Shown here: positions 28,287-36,190 of the stretch, one piece after another
Layout: each line of letters starts with the position of its first letter
How positions within the stretch are numbered: the stretch's first letter is position 1
Assembly: GCF_015752315.1 (NCBI RefSeq)
Contig: NZ_JADOVJ010000001.1
Location: forward strand, 2,720,501 to 2,784,500
Reading direction: 5' to 3'
From: Nocardioides luteus
GTDB taxonomy: Bacteria > Actinomycetota > Actinomycetes > Propionibacteriales > Nocardioidaceae
DNA length: 64,000 nt
Program-made: the position numbers and the translations under genes
The notes under the pieces: model-generated
Seen by the model: the letters and a program-made list of their open reading frames with translations, nothing else
What the model was told of the DNA's origin: nothing
Database searches by the model: none

Positions 28287-29963
28287 TCAGCCGAGGAGCT
28301 TGGCGACCGCCTCGCGGCCCTCGGCGGGCGACAGCGCACCGAGCGCGGCCTCGGCGGCTTCGTCGCACAGCCCTGCGGTCACCGATCCGAGCCGGGCGCC
28401 GACGGCCGGGACGGCCGCAGGAGCCATCGACAGCGAGGTGATGCCGAGGCCCACGAGCACCGGCGCGAGCAGCGGGTCGGCGGCGGCCTCGCCGCAGATC
28501 CCGACAGGCTTGCCAGCCGTACGTCCCGCCTCGGCGGTGATCGCGATGAGCTGCAGCACCGCTGACTGCCAGGGATCGGTCAGGTGGGCGAGGTCGGCGG
28601 CCAGCCGGTCGGCGGCCATGGCGTACTGGGTCAGGTCGTTGGTGCCGATGGAGAGGAAGTCGACGACCTCCAGCATCCGGTGGGCCATCAGCGCAGCGGC
28701 CGGCACCTCGACCATGACGCCGGGCTTGAGGCCGCGGGCGCGGACGAGCGCGGCGAAGTCGGCGGCCTCCTGGACCGTGGCGACCATCGGCGCCATCACC
28801 CAGGTCTCGGCGCCGGTGCGCTCGGCGGCGATCGCGATGGCGTCGAGCTGGCGCTCGAGGAGGCCGGGGTTGTCGGCGGCGAGCCGCAGGCCGCGTACAC
28901 CCAGGGCGGGGTTCTCCTCACCCTCGTGGGTCGCGAAGGCGATCGGCTTGTCGGAGCCGGCGTCCAGGGTGCGTACGACGACGTGGCCGCGGCCGGCGAA
29001 GGGCGCGAGCACCTCGGCGTAGACGTCGGCCTGCTCGGCGACGGTGGGCTCCTCGCGCCGGTCGAGGAAGCAGAGCTCGGTGCGGAAGAGTCCCACGCCC
29101 TCGACCTGGCCGGCTGCCGCGTCGCGTGCCGAGGAGCCGTCCGCGACGTTGGCGAGGAGCGCGACCGGGTGGCCGTCGGCGGTGCGTCCGGGTCCGGTCC
29201 AGGCGGCGATCGCCTGTCGCCGGGCGAGGTCGGCCTCGGCGTGAGCGGCTGCGTCCGGTCCGGGCTCGAGGTCGACGATGCCGGCCTGGCCGTCGACGAG
29301 CACGAGGGTGCCCGGGGCGATGCCGGTCGCGCCGGCCACCCCGACCAGGCACGGGATGCCGAGCTGGCGGGCGATGATCGCGGTGTGGCTGGTGGGGCCG
29401 CCGCGCTCGGTGACGAGGGCGACCACCCGGGCCGGGTCGAGGGCGGCGGTGTCGGAAGGCGCGAGATCGGCGGCGACCAGCACGCTCGTCCCCTCGGGCA
29501 CGTCCACACCGGGCTCGGGCTCACCGGCGAGGTGGGCCAGGACCCGGCGCTCGATGTCGCGCAGGTCGGTGACCCGCTCGGCCATCAGGCCGCCCATCCC
29601 GCTGAACAGCGTCGCGAACTGCTCGACCGCCGCCCCGACGGAGGCCACCAGGCCCTCCCCCGCACGCAGGTGCTTCTCCACGGCGACGCGCAGCCCCTTG
29701 TCGCGGGCCAGCCCGGCACTCGCGCTCAGCACGGAGGCGGCGGCTCCCGACGCGGTCTCAGCGCGTCGTGCGTAGCCGTCGGCGACGGCGGTGGCGGCTG
29801 CCGCGTAGGCCGCGAGGGCGTCCTCCGGGTGCTCGAAGCCGCGCCGTTCGAAGGCGGCCAGCGCGAGCGGGTCGACCTCGGTCCGCACCACGTGGACGGG
29901 CGCCAGCACGATCCCCGGGACGACCGGCGTGCCGGAGAGAACAGATGAGTGAGACGTGACCAT
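28287..29963 (-). CDS. ptsI: Phosphoenolpyruvate-protein phosphotransferase, enzyme I of the PTS
   Basis: About 558 residues; takes phosphate from PEP and passes it to HPr (encoded at 33889). The phosphohistidine segment GGPTSHTAIIARQLGIPCLVG (His about 193), the GVGLFRTELCFLDR block and the C-terminal PEP-binding CGEAAADP motif are intact, and length is typical. It is divergent from fruR-fruK-fruA-ptsH and shares their control region. With the -10 at about 29972-29977 the transcript would begin at or just before the ATG, so translation is probably leaderless; GTG 29969 is an alternative start. Confidence 0.95.
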   Translation of the reverse strand: MVTSHSSVLSGTPVVPGIVLAPVHVVRTEVDPLALAAFERRGFEHPEDALAAYAAAATAVADGYARRAETASGAAASVLSASAGLARDKGLRVAVEKHLRAGEGLVASVGAAVEQFATLFSGMGGLMAERVTDLRDIERRVLAHLAGEPEPGVDVPEGTSVLVAADLAPSDTAALDPARVVALVTERGGPTSHTAIIARQLGIPCLVGVAGATGIAPGTLVLVDGQAGIVDLEPGPDAAAHAEADLARRQAIAAWTGPGRTADGHPVALLANVADGSSARDAAAGQVEGVGLFRTELCFLDRREEPTVAEQADVYAEVLAPFAGRGHVVVRTLDAGSDKPIAFATHEGEENPALGVRGLRLAADNPGLLERQLDAIAIAAERTGAETWVMAPMVATVQEAADFAALVRARGLKPGVMVEVPAAALMAHRMLEVVDFLSIGTNDLTQYAMAADRLAADLAHLTDPWQSAVLQLIAITAEAGRTAGKPVGICGEAAADPLLAPVLVGLGITSLSMAPAAVPAVGARLGSVTAGLCDEAAEAALGALSPAEGREAVAKLLG

Positions 29964-29970
29964 GGCCACA

Positions 29971-30033
29971 AATATCTGCCCTAACCCCTTGACGAGTCAA
30001 CACATTCGGGCATAAAACAACATATGTGGGCAT
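29971..30033. promoter_or_regulatory. Divergent ptsI / fruR promoters and repeated operator half-sites
   Basis: A 12-bp imperfect palindrome TTGACGAGTCAA (29989-30000) supplies the -35 of both promoters. To the right TTGACG, an 18-nt spacer and TAAAAC (30013-30018) face fruR. To the left TTGACT, a 17-18-nt spacer and AGATAT/GATATT (29971-29977) face ptsI. Candidate FruR half-sites are gggcat at 30008-30013 and 30028-30033, exactly 20 bp apart, and an inverted tgccc at 29977-29981. One DeoR-type repressor could therefore control both directions. Confidence 0.65.
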
Positions 30034-30085
30034 TCACAAGGAAGAAACCCACTCGAAACCACACCGATCCCTGAAGGAGGCCGCG

Positions 30086-30853
30086 ATGTACGCCGAGGAG
30101 CGGCAGATCGCGACGGCCCGTCTCGTCGCCGAGCGCGGGCGGATATCCGTGGCCGACATCGCCGAACGGTTCGAGGTCACCACCGAGACCGTCCGTCGAG
30201 ACCTCTCCACGCTGGAGCGACGCGGCCTGGTCCGCCGCGTGCACGGCGGGGCGGTGCCGGTGGAGACGATGGCGGTGCTCGAGTCCGCGCTCGGCGAGCG
30301 GGAGCAGACCTTCACCGCCCAGAAGGACCGCATCGCCGAGGCAGCCCTCGACCTCCTCCCCACCACCGGTGGCACCATCGCCATCGACGCCGGGACGACC
30401 ACCAGCAGGTTCGCCCGGGCCCTCCCCCGTGACCACCAGCTCACGGTGGTGACCCACGCCGTCCCGGTCGCGGCGATGCTGGCCGGAAGTCCCCAGATCG
30501 AGCTCCACCTGCTGCCCGGACGCGTCCGGCCGGCCACCCAGGCCGCCGTCGGCGCCGAGACCGTGGACGCGCTCAGCCGGCTCCGGGTCGACGTCTGCTT
30601 CGTGGCGACCAACGGACTGACGTTGGCCCATGGCCTCTCCACCCCCGACCACGACGAGGCCGCGACCAAGCGAGCGCTGGTCAACGCCGCCCGCCGGGTC
30701 GTGTGCCTGACCGACTCCAGCAAGATCGGCGTCGAGACCACCCTCCGCTTCGCCGCGCTGGGCAACGTCGACGTGCTCGTCACCGACAGCGACATCGACG
30801 ACGACGTCGCCGACGAGCTGCGCGAGAGCGGCCTCGAGGTGCGGATCGCATGA
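30086..30853 (+). CDS. fruR: DeoR-family regulator of the fructose PTS operon
   Basis: 255 residues. The N-terminal DeoR helix-turn-helix (about 5-57: ISVADIAERFEVTTETVRRD, LERRGLVRRVHGGA) is followed by the DeoRC sugar-phosphate sensor domain with IAIDAGTTTSRFAR and CLTDSSKIG. It heads the operon and by family precedent represses it until fructose 1-phosphate or a related sugar phosphate is made. ATG 30086 has AAGGAGG 6 nt upstream. It overlaps fruK by 4 nt (ATGA). Confidence 0.92.
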   Translation: MYAEERQIATARLVAERGRISVADIAERFEVTTETVRRDLSTLERRGLVRRVHGGAVPVETMAVLESALGEREQTFTAQKDRIAEAALDLLPTTGGTIAIDAGTTTSRFARALPRDHQLTVVTHAVPVAAMLAGSPQIELHLLPGRVRPATQAAVGAETVDALSRLRVDVCFVATNGLTLAHGLSTPDHDEAATKRALVNAARRVVCLTDSSKIGVETTLRFAALGNVDVLVTDSDIDDDVADELRESGLEVRIA

Positions 30854-31809
30854 TCGTCACCCTGACCGCCAACCCGAGCATCGACCACACCGTGATGCTC
30901 ACCAGCCCGCTGCGCCGCGGGGAGGTGCTGCGTGCTGTGGCGACCAGCTCCCAGCCGGGCGGCAAGGGCGTGAACATCTCCGGGGCCGCGTACGCCGCCG
31001 GGGTGCCGACGCGCGCCGTGCTCCCGTGTCCGGACCTGGACCCGATGGTCACCGAGCTGCGGGCCACCGGCCTCGACGTGGTGGCGGTCGGACCGGCCGG
31101 ACGGCCGCGGATCAACACCACCGTGACCGAGCCGGACGGCACCACCACCAAGCTCAACGGCCCCGGCACCACCGCGACCCCCGCGCTCCTCGACGCACTC
31201 GCCACCCGGCTCGTCCAGGAGGCCGAGGTCGCCGGCTGGGTCGTCCTCGCCGGCTCGCTGCCGCCGGAGGCACCGGCCGGCTGGTACGCCGAGGTCGTGA
31301 GCGCGCTGCGCTCCACCAGCGCCCGTATCGCGGTCGACACCAGCGAGGCACCGCTCGAGGCGCTCGCCGCCGGGCTCCCGGCCGGCGCCCCAGACCTGCT
31401 CAAGCCCAACGCCGAGGAGCTGGCCTCGATCACCGGCTCCGACCCGGCCGCCCTCGAGAATCCGGCTGCCGCGGCGGCGGCGGCCCGGACCCTGGTCGAG
31501 CGCGGGGTCACCGCCGTGCTGGCGACCCTCGGCGGAAACGGTGCCGTCCTCGTGACCGAGGAAGGTACGTGGCACGCCACCCCGCCGCCCACCGACGTCG
31601 TCAGCACGGTCGGTGCCGGTGACAGCTCCCTGTTCGGCTATCTCCTCGCCGACCTGCGCGGACTCCCCGCGCCTGAACGTCTCGGGCTCGCCGTCGCGTA
31701 CGGCAGTGCAGCCGCCGGCCTCCCCGGCACCACCCTCCCCACCCCACCCCAGGTGCGCGCCGACCTCGTGTCGGTACGCGACCTCGACCCCATCACCGGA
31801 GGACTCTGA
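30850..31809 (+). CDS. fruK: 1-Phosphofructokinase
   Basis: 319-residue PfkB-family kinase converting fructose 1-phosphate to fructose 1,6-bisphosphate. The N-terminal TLTANPSIDHTV block, the substrate motif QPGGKGVNIS and the catalytic STVGAGDSSLFGYL motif are present. It is coupled to fruR (ATGA) and to fruA (TGATG), so regulator, kinase and transporter are made from one message. Confidence 0.95.
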   Translation: MIVTLTANPSIDHTVMLTSPLRRGEVLRAVATSSQPGGKGVNISGAAYAAGVPTRAVLPCPDLDPMVTELRATGLDVVAVGPAGRPRINTTVTEPDGTTTKLNGPGTTATPALLDALATRLVQEAEVAGWVVLAGSLPPEAPAGWYAEVVSALRSTSARIAVDTSEAPLEALAAGLPAGAPDLLKPNAEELASITGSDPAALENPAAAAAAARTLVERGVTAVLATLGGNGAVLVTEEGTWHATPPPTDVVSTVGAGDSSLFGYLLADLRGLPAPERLGLAVAYGSAAAGLPGTTLPTPPQVRADLVSVRDLDPITGGL

Positions 31810-33860
31810 TGTCCGCACTCATCGCCCCCGAGCTCGTCGCCCTCGACGCCGACCTCGGCACCGACAAGCACGGTGTCATCCGTGCCCTGGCCCAGCGCGT
31901 GGCCGACTCCGGCCGGGCCGGCGACCTCGACGCGCTGGTCGCCGACGCGCTCGCCCGCGAGGAGGTCTCCGCCACCGGTCTCCCCGGCGGTCTGGCGATC
32001 CCCCACTGCCGTACGTCCGGGGTCGACGAGCCCGTGGTGGCATTCGCGCGGCTCTCACCTCCGGTCGACTTCGGCGCGAAGGACGGCCCGGCCGACCTCG
32101 CCTTCCTCATCGGCGCACCCGCGGGCGGCGACGCGACGCACCTGACCATCCTGACCAAGCTGGCTCGCGCTCTGGCCCGGCCCGAGTTCGGCCGGCTGCT
32201 GCGCGAGACCGACTCGGCCGAGGAGGCTGCCCGGACCATCCTCGACGCGGTCAGCGACCAGCCGGCCGCCGCCGCGAGCCCGGCCCCGGCTCCGGAAGCG
32301 GCTCCGGCCAAGAAGCGCTCGCTCGTCGCGGTGACCGCCTGCCCGACCGGCATCGCGCACACCTACATGGCGGCCGAGGCCCTCGAAGCAGCCGCCGCGC
32401 GGGCCGGGGTCGAGATCGCGGTCGAGACCCAGGGATCCGCCGGGGCGACGCCGCTGCCCGCCGAGACCATCGCCCACGCCGACGCGGCCATCTTCGCCGT
32501 CGACGTAGGCGTCCGGGACCGGTCCCGGTTCGCCGGCAAGCCGCTGATCTCCTCGGGCGTGAAGCGCCCGATCGACGACGCCGACGCGATGATCGCCGAG
32601 GCGCTCGCCGCGGCCGAGGACCCGAACGCCGCCCGCGTCGAGTCCGGCCGGGGCGACTCCTCCGAGTCCGCCACGACCGCCTCGGAGAGCTGGGGCGGCC
32701 GGACCCGCCGGATCCTGATGACCGGTGTCTCCTACATGATCCCGTTCGTCGCCGCAGGCGGGCTGCTGATCGCACTGAGCTTCCTGCTCGGCGGCTACGA
32801 CATCACCAACGTCTACGGCGCGATCATGGTCGACAACACGCTCACCAACCTCCCCGACGTACAGGCTCTCGGTCTCGAGCACGCCCTCTTCGACAGCGGC
32901 CTCGCCGTCTACCTCGGCGCGCTCTTCTTCGTCATCGGCAAGACGGCGTTCATGCTGTTCATCCCCGCGCTGGCCGGCTACATCGCGTACGCCATCGCCG
33001 ACCGCCCCGGCATCGCACCCGGCTTCATCATGGGAGCCCTGGCCGCCAACCTGTTCGGGGTCGTCAACGCCGACGGCGTCGCGGCGCCGGCGACCGGCTT
33101 CCTCGGCGCGATCGCGGGCGGCGTGCTCGCCGGCGTGATCGCCCACTGGGTCAGCGGCTGGCGCGTGCCGAGCTGGGCACGCGGCCTGATGCCCGTGCTG
33201 GTGATCCCGCTGGTGACCTCGATCCTGGCCGGTCTGGTGATGATCGTGGTCCTCGGCAAGCCGATCAACTGGCTGATGGAGCAGCTCACCGACGGCCTCG
33301 CCGCCCTGGACGGCAGCAGCGCCGTCGCCCTCGGTGCGGTGCTCGGCCTGATGATGGCCTTCGACATGGGCGGCCCGCTCAACAAGGTCGCCTACAGCTT
33401 CGCCGCGACCGGTGTCGGCGCCGCCTCGCTGGCCGCGAACGCCCCCGAGCTGCGGATCATGGCCGCGGTCATGCTCAGCGGCATGGTGCCGCCGATCGCG
33501 CTGGCGCTGGCCACCGTCGTACGTCCCCAGCTGTTCACCACCGCGGAGCACGAGAACGGCAAGGCCGGCTGGCTGCTCGGCGCCTCGTTCATCACCGAGG
33601 GCGCCATCCCGTTCGCCGCGGGCGACCCGATGCGCGTCATCCCGGCGATCATGGTCGGCAGCGCCGTGACCGGTGGGCTCTCCCAGCTCTTCGAGGTCGG
33701 CGTCCGGGCACCGCACGGCGGCATCTTCGTCCTCTTCGCCGTCACCAACGTGCTCGGCTACCTGATCGCGCTGGCCGCCGGTGTGATCGTCGGTGCCGCC
33801 ACCGTGATCGCCCTCAAGTCCATCGGCCGCGCCCCGGTCCCGGCCGCCGCCGCCAGCTGA
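31809..33860 (+). CDS. fruA: PTS fructose transporter, fused EIIA-EIIB-EIIC
   Basis: 683-residue permease that imports fructose as fructose 1-phosphate. EIIA covers about 1-150 with the phosphorylated His66 in LAIPHCRTSG. After an Ala/Pro linker, EIIB (about 170-270) has the phosphocysteine C178 in TACPTGIAHTYMAAEA. EIIC (about 295-680) has some nine membrane segments beginning LMTGVSYMIPFVAAGGLL. The order A-B-C is usual for actinobacterial FruA. Phosphate arrives from HPr encoded 28 nt downstream. Confidence 0.96.
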   Translation: MSALIAPELVALDADLGTDKHGVIRALAQRVADSGRAGDLDALVADALAREEVSATGLPGGLAIPHCRTSGVDEPVVAFARLSPPVDFGAKDGPADLAFLIGAPAGGDATHLTILTKLARALARPEFGRLLRETDSAEEAARTILDAVSDQPAAAASPAPAPEAAPAKKRSLVAVTACPTGIAHTYMAAEALEAAAARAGVEIAVETQGSAGATPLPAETIAHADAAIFAVDVGVRDRSRFAGKPLISSGVKRPIDDADAMIAEALAAAEDPNAARVESGRGDSSESATTASESWGGRTRRILMTGVSYMIPFVAAGGLLIALSFLLGGYDITNVYGAIMVDNTLTNLPDVQALGLEHALFDSGLAVYLGALFFVIGKTAFMLFIPALAGYIAYAIADRPGIAPGFIMGALAANLFGVVNADGVAAPATGFLGAIAGGVLAGVIAHWVSGWRVPSWARGLMPVLVIPLVTSILAGLVMIVVLGKPINWLMEQLTDGLAALDGSSAVALGAVLGLMMAFDMGGPLNKVAYSFAATGVGAASLAANAPELRIMAAVMLSGMVPPIALALATVVRPQLFTTAEHENGKAGWLLGASFITEGAIPFAAGDPMRVIPAIMVGSAVTGGLSQLFEVGVRAPHGGIFVLFAVTNVLGYLIALAAGVIVGAATVIALKSIGRAPVPAAAAS

Positions 33861-33888
33861 CCCGCATCCCACCAACCGAAGGAGCATC

Positions 33889-34146
33889 ATGCCCACCCAG
33901 ACCGTCACCGTCGGCTCCGCCGTCGGCCTGCACGCCCGGCCCGCCGCGATCATCTCCGAGAAGGTCGAGGAGCTCGGCGCCGAGATCACCCTGGCCGTCC
34001 CCGGCGGCGAGCCGGTCGACGCGGCCTCGTCCTTGCTGATCATGACCCTCGGCGCCGCCAACGGCGACAAGGTCGAGGTCACCGGCCCCGACCAGGCCGC
34101 CGTCGACACCATCGCCGCGCTCGTCGCGCAGGATCTCGACGCCTGA
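33889..34146 (+). CDS. ptsH: Phosphocarrier protein HPr
   Basis: 85 residues; carries phosphate from enzyme I to FruA. The active-site His15 lies in VGLHARPAA, and a serine pair at 47-48 (AASSLLIMTLG) sits where regulatory Ser46 is found in firmicutes. Last gene of the fru operon with GAAGGAG before its ATG. With ptsI divergent from the same control region, this locus encodes a complete PTS. Confidence 0.95.
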   Translation: MPTQTVTVGSAVGLHARPAAIISEKVEELGAEITLAVPGGEPVDAASSLLIMTLGAANGDKVEVTGPDQAAVDTIAALVAQDLDA

Positions 34147-34183
34147 GCGAGGCGTCACGCAGGTCGGCCGAGGCGTCGACCAG

Positions 34184-34221
34184 GTCGGTCGAGTGGGCAG
34201 ATACATGCCCACTCGACCGAC
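34184..34221 (+). terminator. 16-bp perfect hairpin at the end of the fru operon
   Basis: gtcggtcgagtgggca (34184-34199) pairs perfectly with tgcccactcgaccgac (34206-34221) around a 6-nt loop. No T-run follows, which is common for actinobacterial terminators. The flanks also contain gcgtca and tgacgc arms that could lengthen the stem. It most likely ends ptsH transcription. Confidence 0.75.
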
Positions 34222-34288
34222 GTGCCTGACGCTTCGGCCGGGGTTTGCCGGCCTGCGGCACTGATCACGGCAACCGGGCCCGCGCACG

Positions 34289-34900
34289 GTGTGGCGACGG
34301 TACGTTGGTCGGGTGGTCGATCCGCCTTGGGACCTACTGCTGACCGTGGCCTTCGTGCTCACCGGCACCTCGGGAATCTGGACCCTCGTGGTCTGTCCCG
34401 GGACCGGTGGGCAGGCCGTTCTGCACGTCAACCACACGGTGATGAGCGCCGCGATGATCCTGATGATCTGGGTGATCCTCTGGGACGTGGCCGTCTGGGC
34501 TCAGGTCGCGCTGTTCGCGATCCTGACGGTGGCCCTGCTGCCCGCCTTGCGCCGCACAAGCGGGCGGGCGCGGCGTACGGACGTCGTCGGTCATCTCGCG
34601 CTCAACGCGGCGATGATCTGGATGCTCGCCGCGATGCCGCTGCTCATGGCGGACACGCATGCAGCCGGGAGCCACACCGCAGGTCATGCTGGCCACAGCG
34701 GCGCCGCCGCGGCCCTCCCGACGGCCGCGGCGCCGGGCTGGGCGATCGTGGTCAACTCGCTGTTCATCACCGCATGCGCGGCCGGGGTGATCTGGTGGCT
34801 GCTGCGCGCGGCTGCCGTACGCGAGCACCGTCTCCCTGCCCTCGGTCACGGACTCATGGCCACCGGGATGGGCACGATGCTCCTCCTGATGCCCGCGTGA
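34289..34900 (+). CDS. DUF5134 family membrane protein, His/Met rich
   Basis: 203 residues with about five to six membrane segments. A HVNHTVMSAAMILMIW segment and a His-rich loop (MADTHAAGSHTAGHAGHSG, about residues 121-139) are notable and suggest metal contact, possibly copper, by composition only. It converges on the sulfur/HMA-domain operon that begins 10 nt beyond its stop. GTG 34289 is the longest start; GTG 34313 is an alternative. Function unknown. Confidence 0.75.
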   Translation: MWRRYVGRVVDPPWDLLLTVAFVLTGTSGIWTLVVCPGTGGQAVLHVNHTVMSAAMILMIWVILWDVAVWAQVALFAILTVALLPALRRTSGRARRTDVVGHLALNAAMIWMLAAMPLLMADTHAAGSHTAGHAGHSGAAAALPTAAAPGWAIVVNSLFITACAAGVIWWLLRAAAVREHRLPALGHGLMATGMGTMLLLMPA

Positions 34901-34910
34901 GCCCGGAACC

Positions 34911-36188
34911 TCACACTCCGGCGAGCGGCCGCCCGCTGTCGCGCCAGGCGAGCACGCCGCCCTCGAGGTTGTAGGCCCGGCACCCCGTCGCGGCCGCCCG
35001 GGCCGCGAACCGCGCCGACCGGTCCCCCGTCGGGCACACGAACACCACCCGGGACGCCTCCGAGAACGGCATCCCCGCCTCCATGACCTGCTCGAGCAGG
35101 TCGTCGCGGAGGTTGATCGCGCCGGGGAGATGGCCCGCCTGGAACGCCAGGGCGGTGCGTACGTCCACGACGACCACGTGCTCGCCGGCCGCCATCCAGG
35201 CCTCCATCTCCTCCGCCGCGACAGAGGGCGCGGCATCGGAGGTAGTCGAGGCGGCTGCCCCGAAGAGGTCGGGGCGGCGGTGGCGGTAGTAGGAGAGGTA
35301 CGGCTCCATCCGGTCGCACGCGATCACGACCGCCGTGACCGGTCCCCCGGGCCCGGACAGGAGTCGTTCCCGTGCCGCGGCGTAGGCCGCACCCGTGGTG
35401 GGACCGGCGAGCACCCCGTGCCGGGTGGCGAGCTCCAGGCTCGCCGAGATCGCGTCGGCGGAGTCGACGGCGGTGATCGCGTCGTAGAAGTCGGGTTCGA
35501 AGAGTCCGACCTCCCACATCTCCGCGGCCGAGCGGATGCCGGGGATGAAGTCGCCCTCGGCGGCCACGACGCCGACGACGGCGGTCTCCGGGTTGCGCTC
35601 GCGCAGGTACGTCGCCGCCCCTCGGGTGGATCCGGTGGTGCCGAGGCCGCCCACGAGCAGGTCGACCTGACCGGCGTCGCGGTGGATCTCGCGGCCGGTC
35701 TCCTCGTAGTGGGCGCGCAGGTTGTCCTCGTTGGTGTACTGCGAGGTGTGGTGGTAGCGGCCGGGCTCGCCCTCCATGAGGTCGCCGATCACGCTGAAGA
35801 CGTCGTTGGGGGCGGTCGGGTCCGGACACTCCGAGAGGCCCGGCATCTCGGTCACCTCGGCGCCGAGCAGCGACAGCATCTCGCGGACCTCGCGCACCCG
35901 GACCCGGTTGGTGAAGGCACGGAACCCGACCCCGTGCATCGAGGCGATGATCTGGAGCGCCTTCGCGGTGTTGCCGCTCGAGGCTTCCACGACGACCTGT
36001 TCGTTCGCGACGATCCCGTCGATGTGGTCGCGCAGCAGTCCCCAGGCGACCCGGTCCTTCACGGAGCCGAACGGGTTGGCCGACTCCAGCTTCAGGAAGA
36101 TCTCGGCCTCGGGCACGCCGTGGGCGGCCGGATCGAGCCGCAGCAGCGGGGTGTCGCCGATCATGTCGAGCACGCTGTCGTATCGCAT
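34911..36188 (-). CDS. Cysteine-synthase-like PLP enzyme fused to a rhodanese domain
   Basis: 425 residues. Residues 1-310 are a fold-type II PLP enzyme of the O-acetylserine sulfhydrylase/cystathionine beta-synthase family with PLP lysine K44 (NPFGSVKDR), the VVEASSGNTAKALQII loop and the GGLGTTGSTRGAA phosphate loop. Residues about 330-425 are a rhodanese with active-site C385 in VFVCPTGDRSARF. The fusion suggests that sulfur carried as a persulfide on C385 is used in beta-replacement on an aminoacrylate, but it might equally make another beta-substituted amino acid as SbnA does. Last gene of the five-gene operon, 2 nt behind the decarboxylase. Confidence 0.85.
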   Translation of the reverse strand: MRYDSVLDMIGDTPLLRLDPAAHGVPEAEIFLKLESANPFGSVKDRVAWGLLRDHIDGIVANEQVVVEASSGNTAKALQIIASMHGVGFRAFTNRVRVREVREMLSLLGAEVTEMPGLSECPDPTAPNDVFSVIGDLMEGEPGRYHHTSQYTNEDNLRAHYEETGREIHRDAGQVDLLVGGLGTTGSTRGAATYLRERNPETAVVGVVAAEGDFIPGIRSAAEMWEVGLFEPDFYDAITAVDSADAISASLELATRHGVLAGPTTGAAYAAARERLLSGPGGPVTAVVIACDRMEPYLSYYRHRRPDLFGAAASTTSDAAPSVAAEEMEAWMAAGEHVVVVDVRTALAFQAGHLPGAINLRDDLLEQVMEAGMPFSEASRVVFVCPTGDRSARFAARAAATGCRAYNLEGGVLAWRDSGRPLAGV

Positions 36189-36190
36189 GG

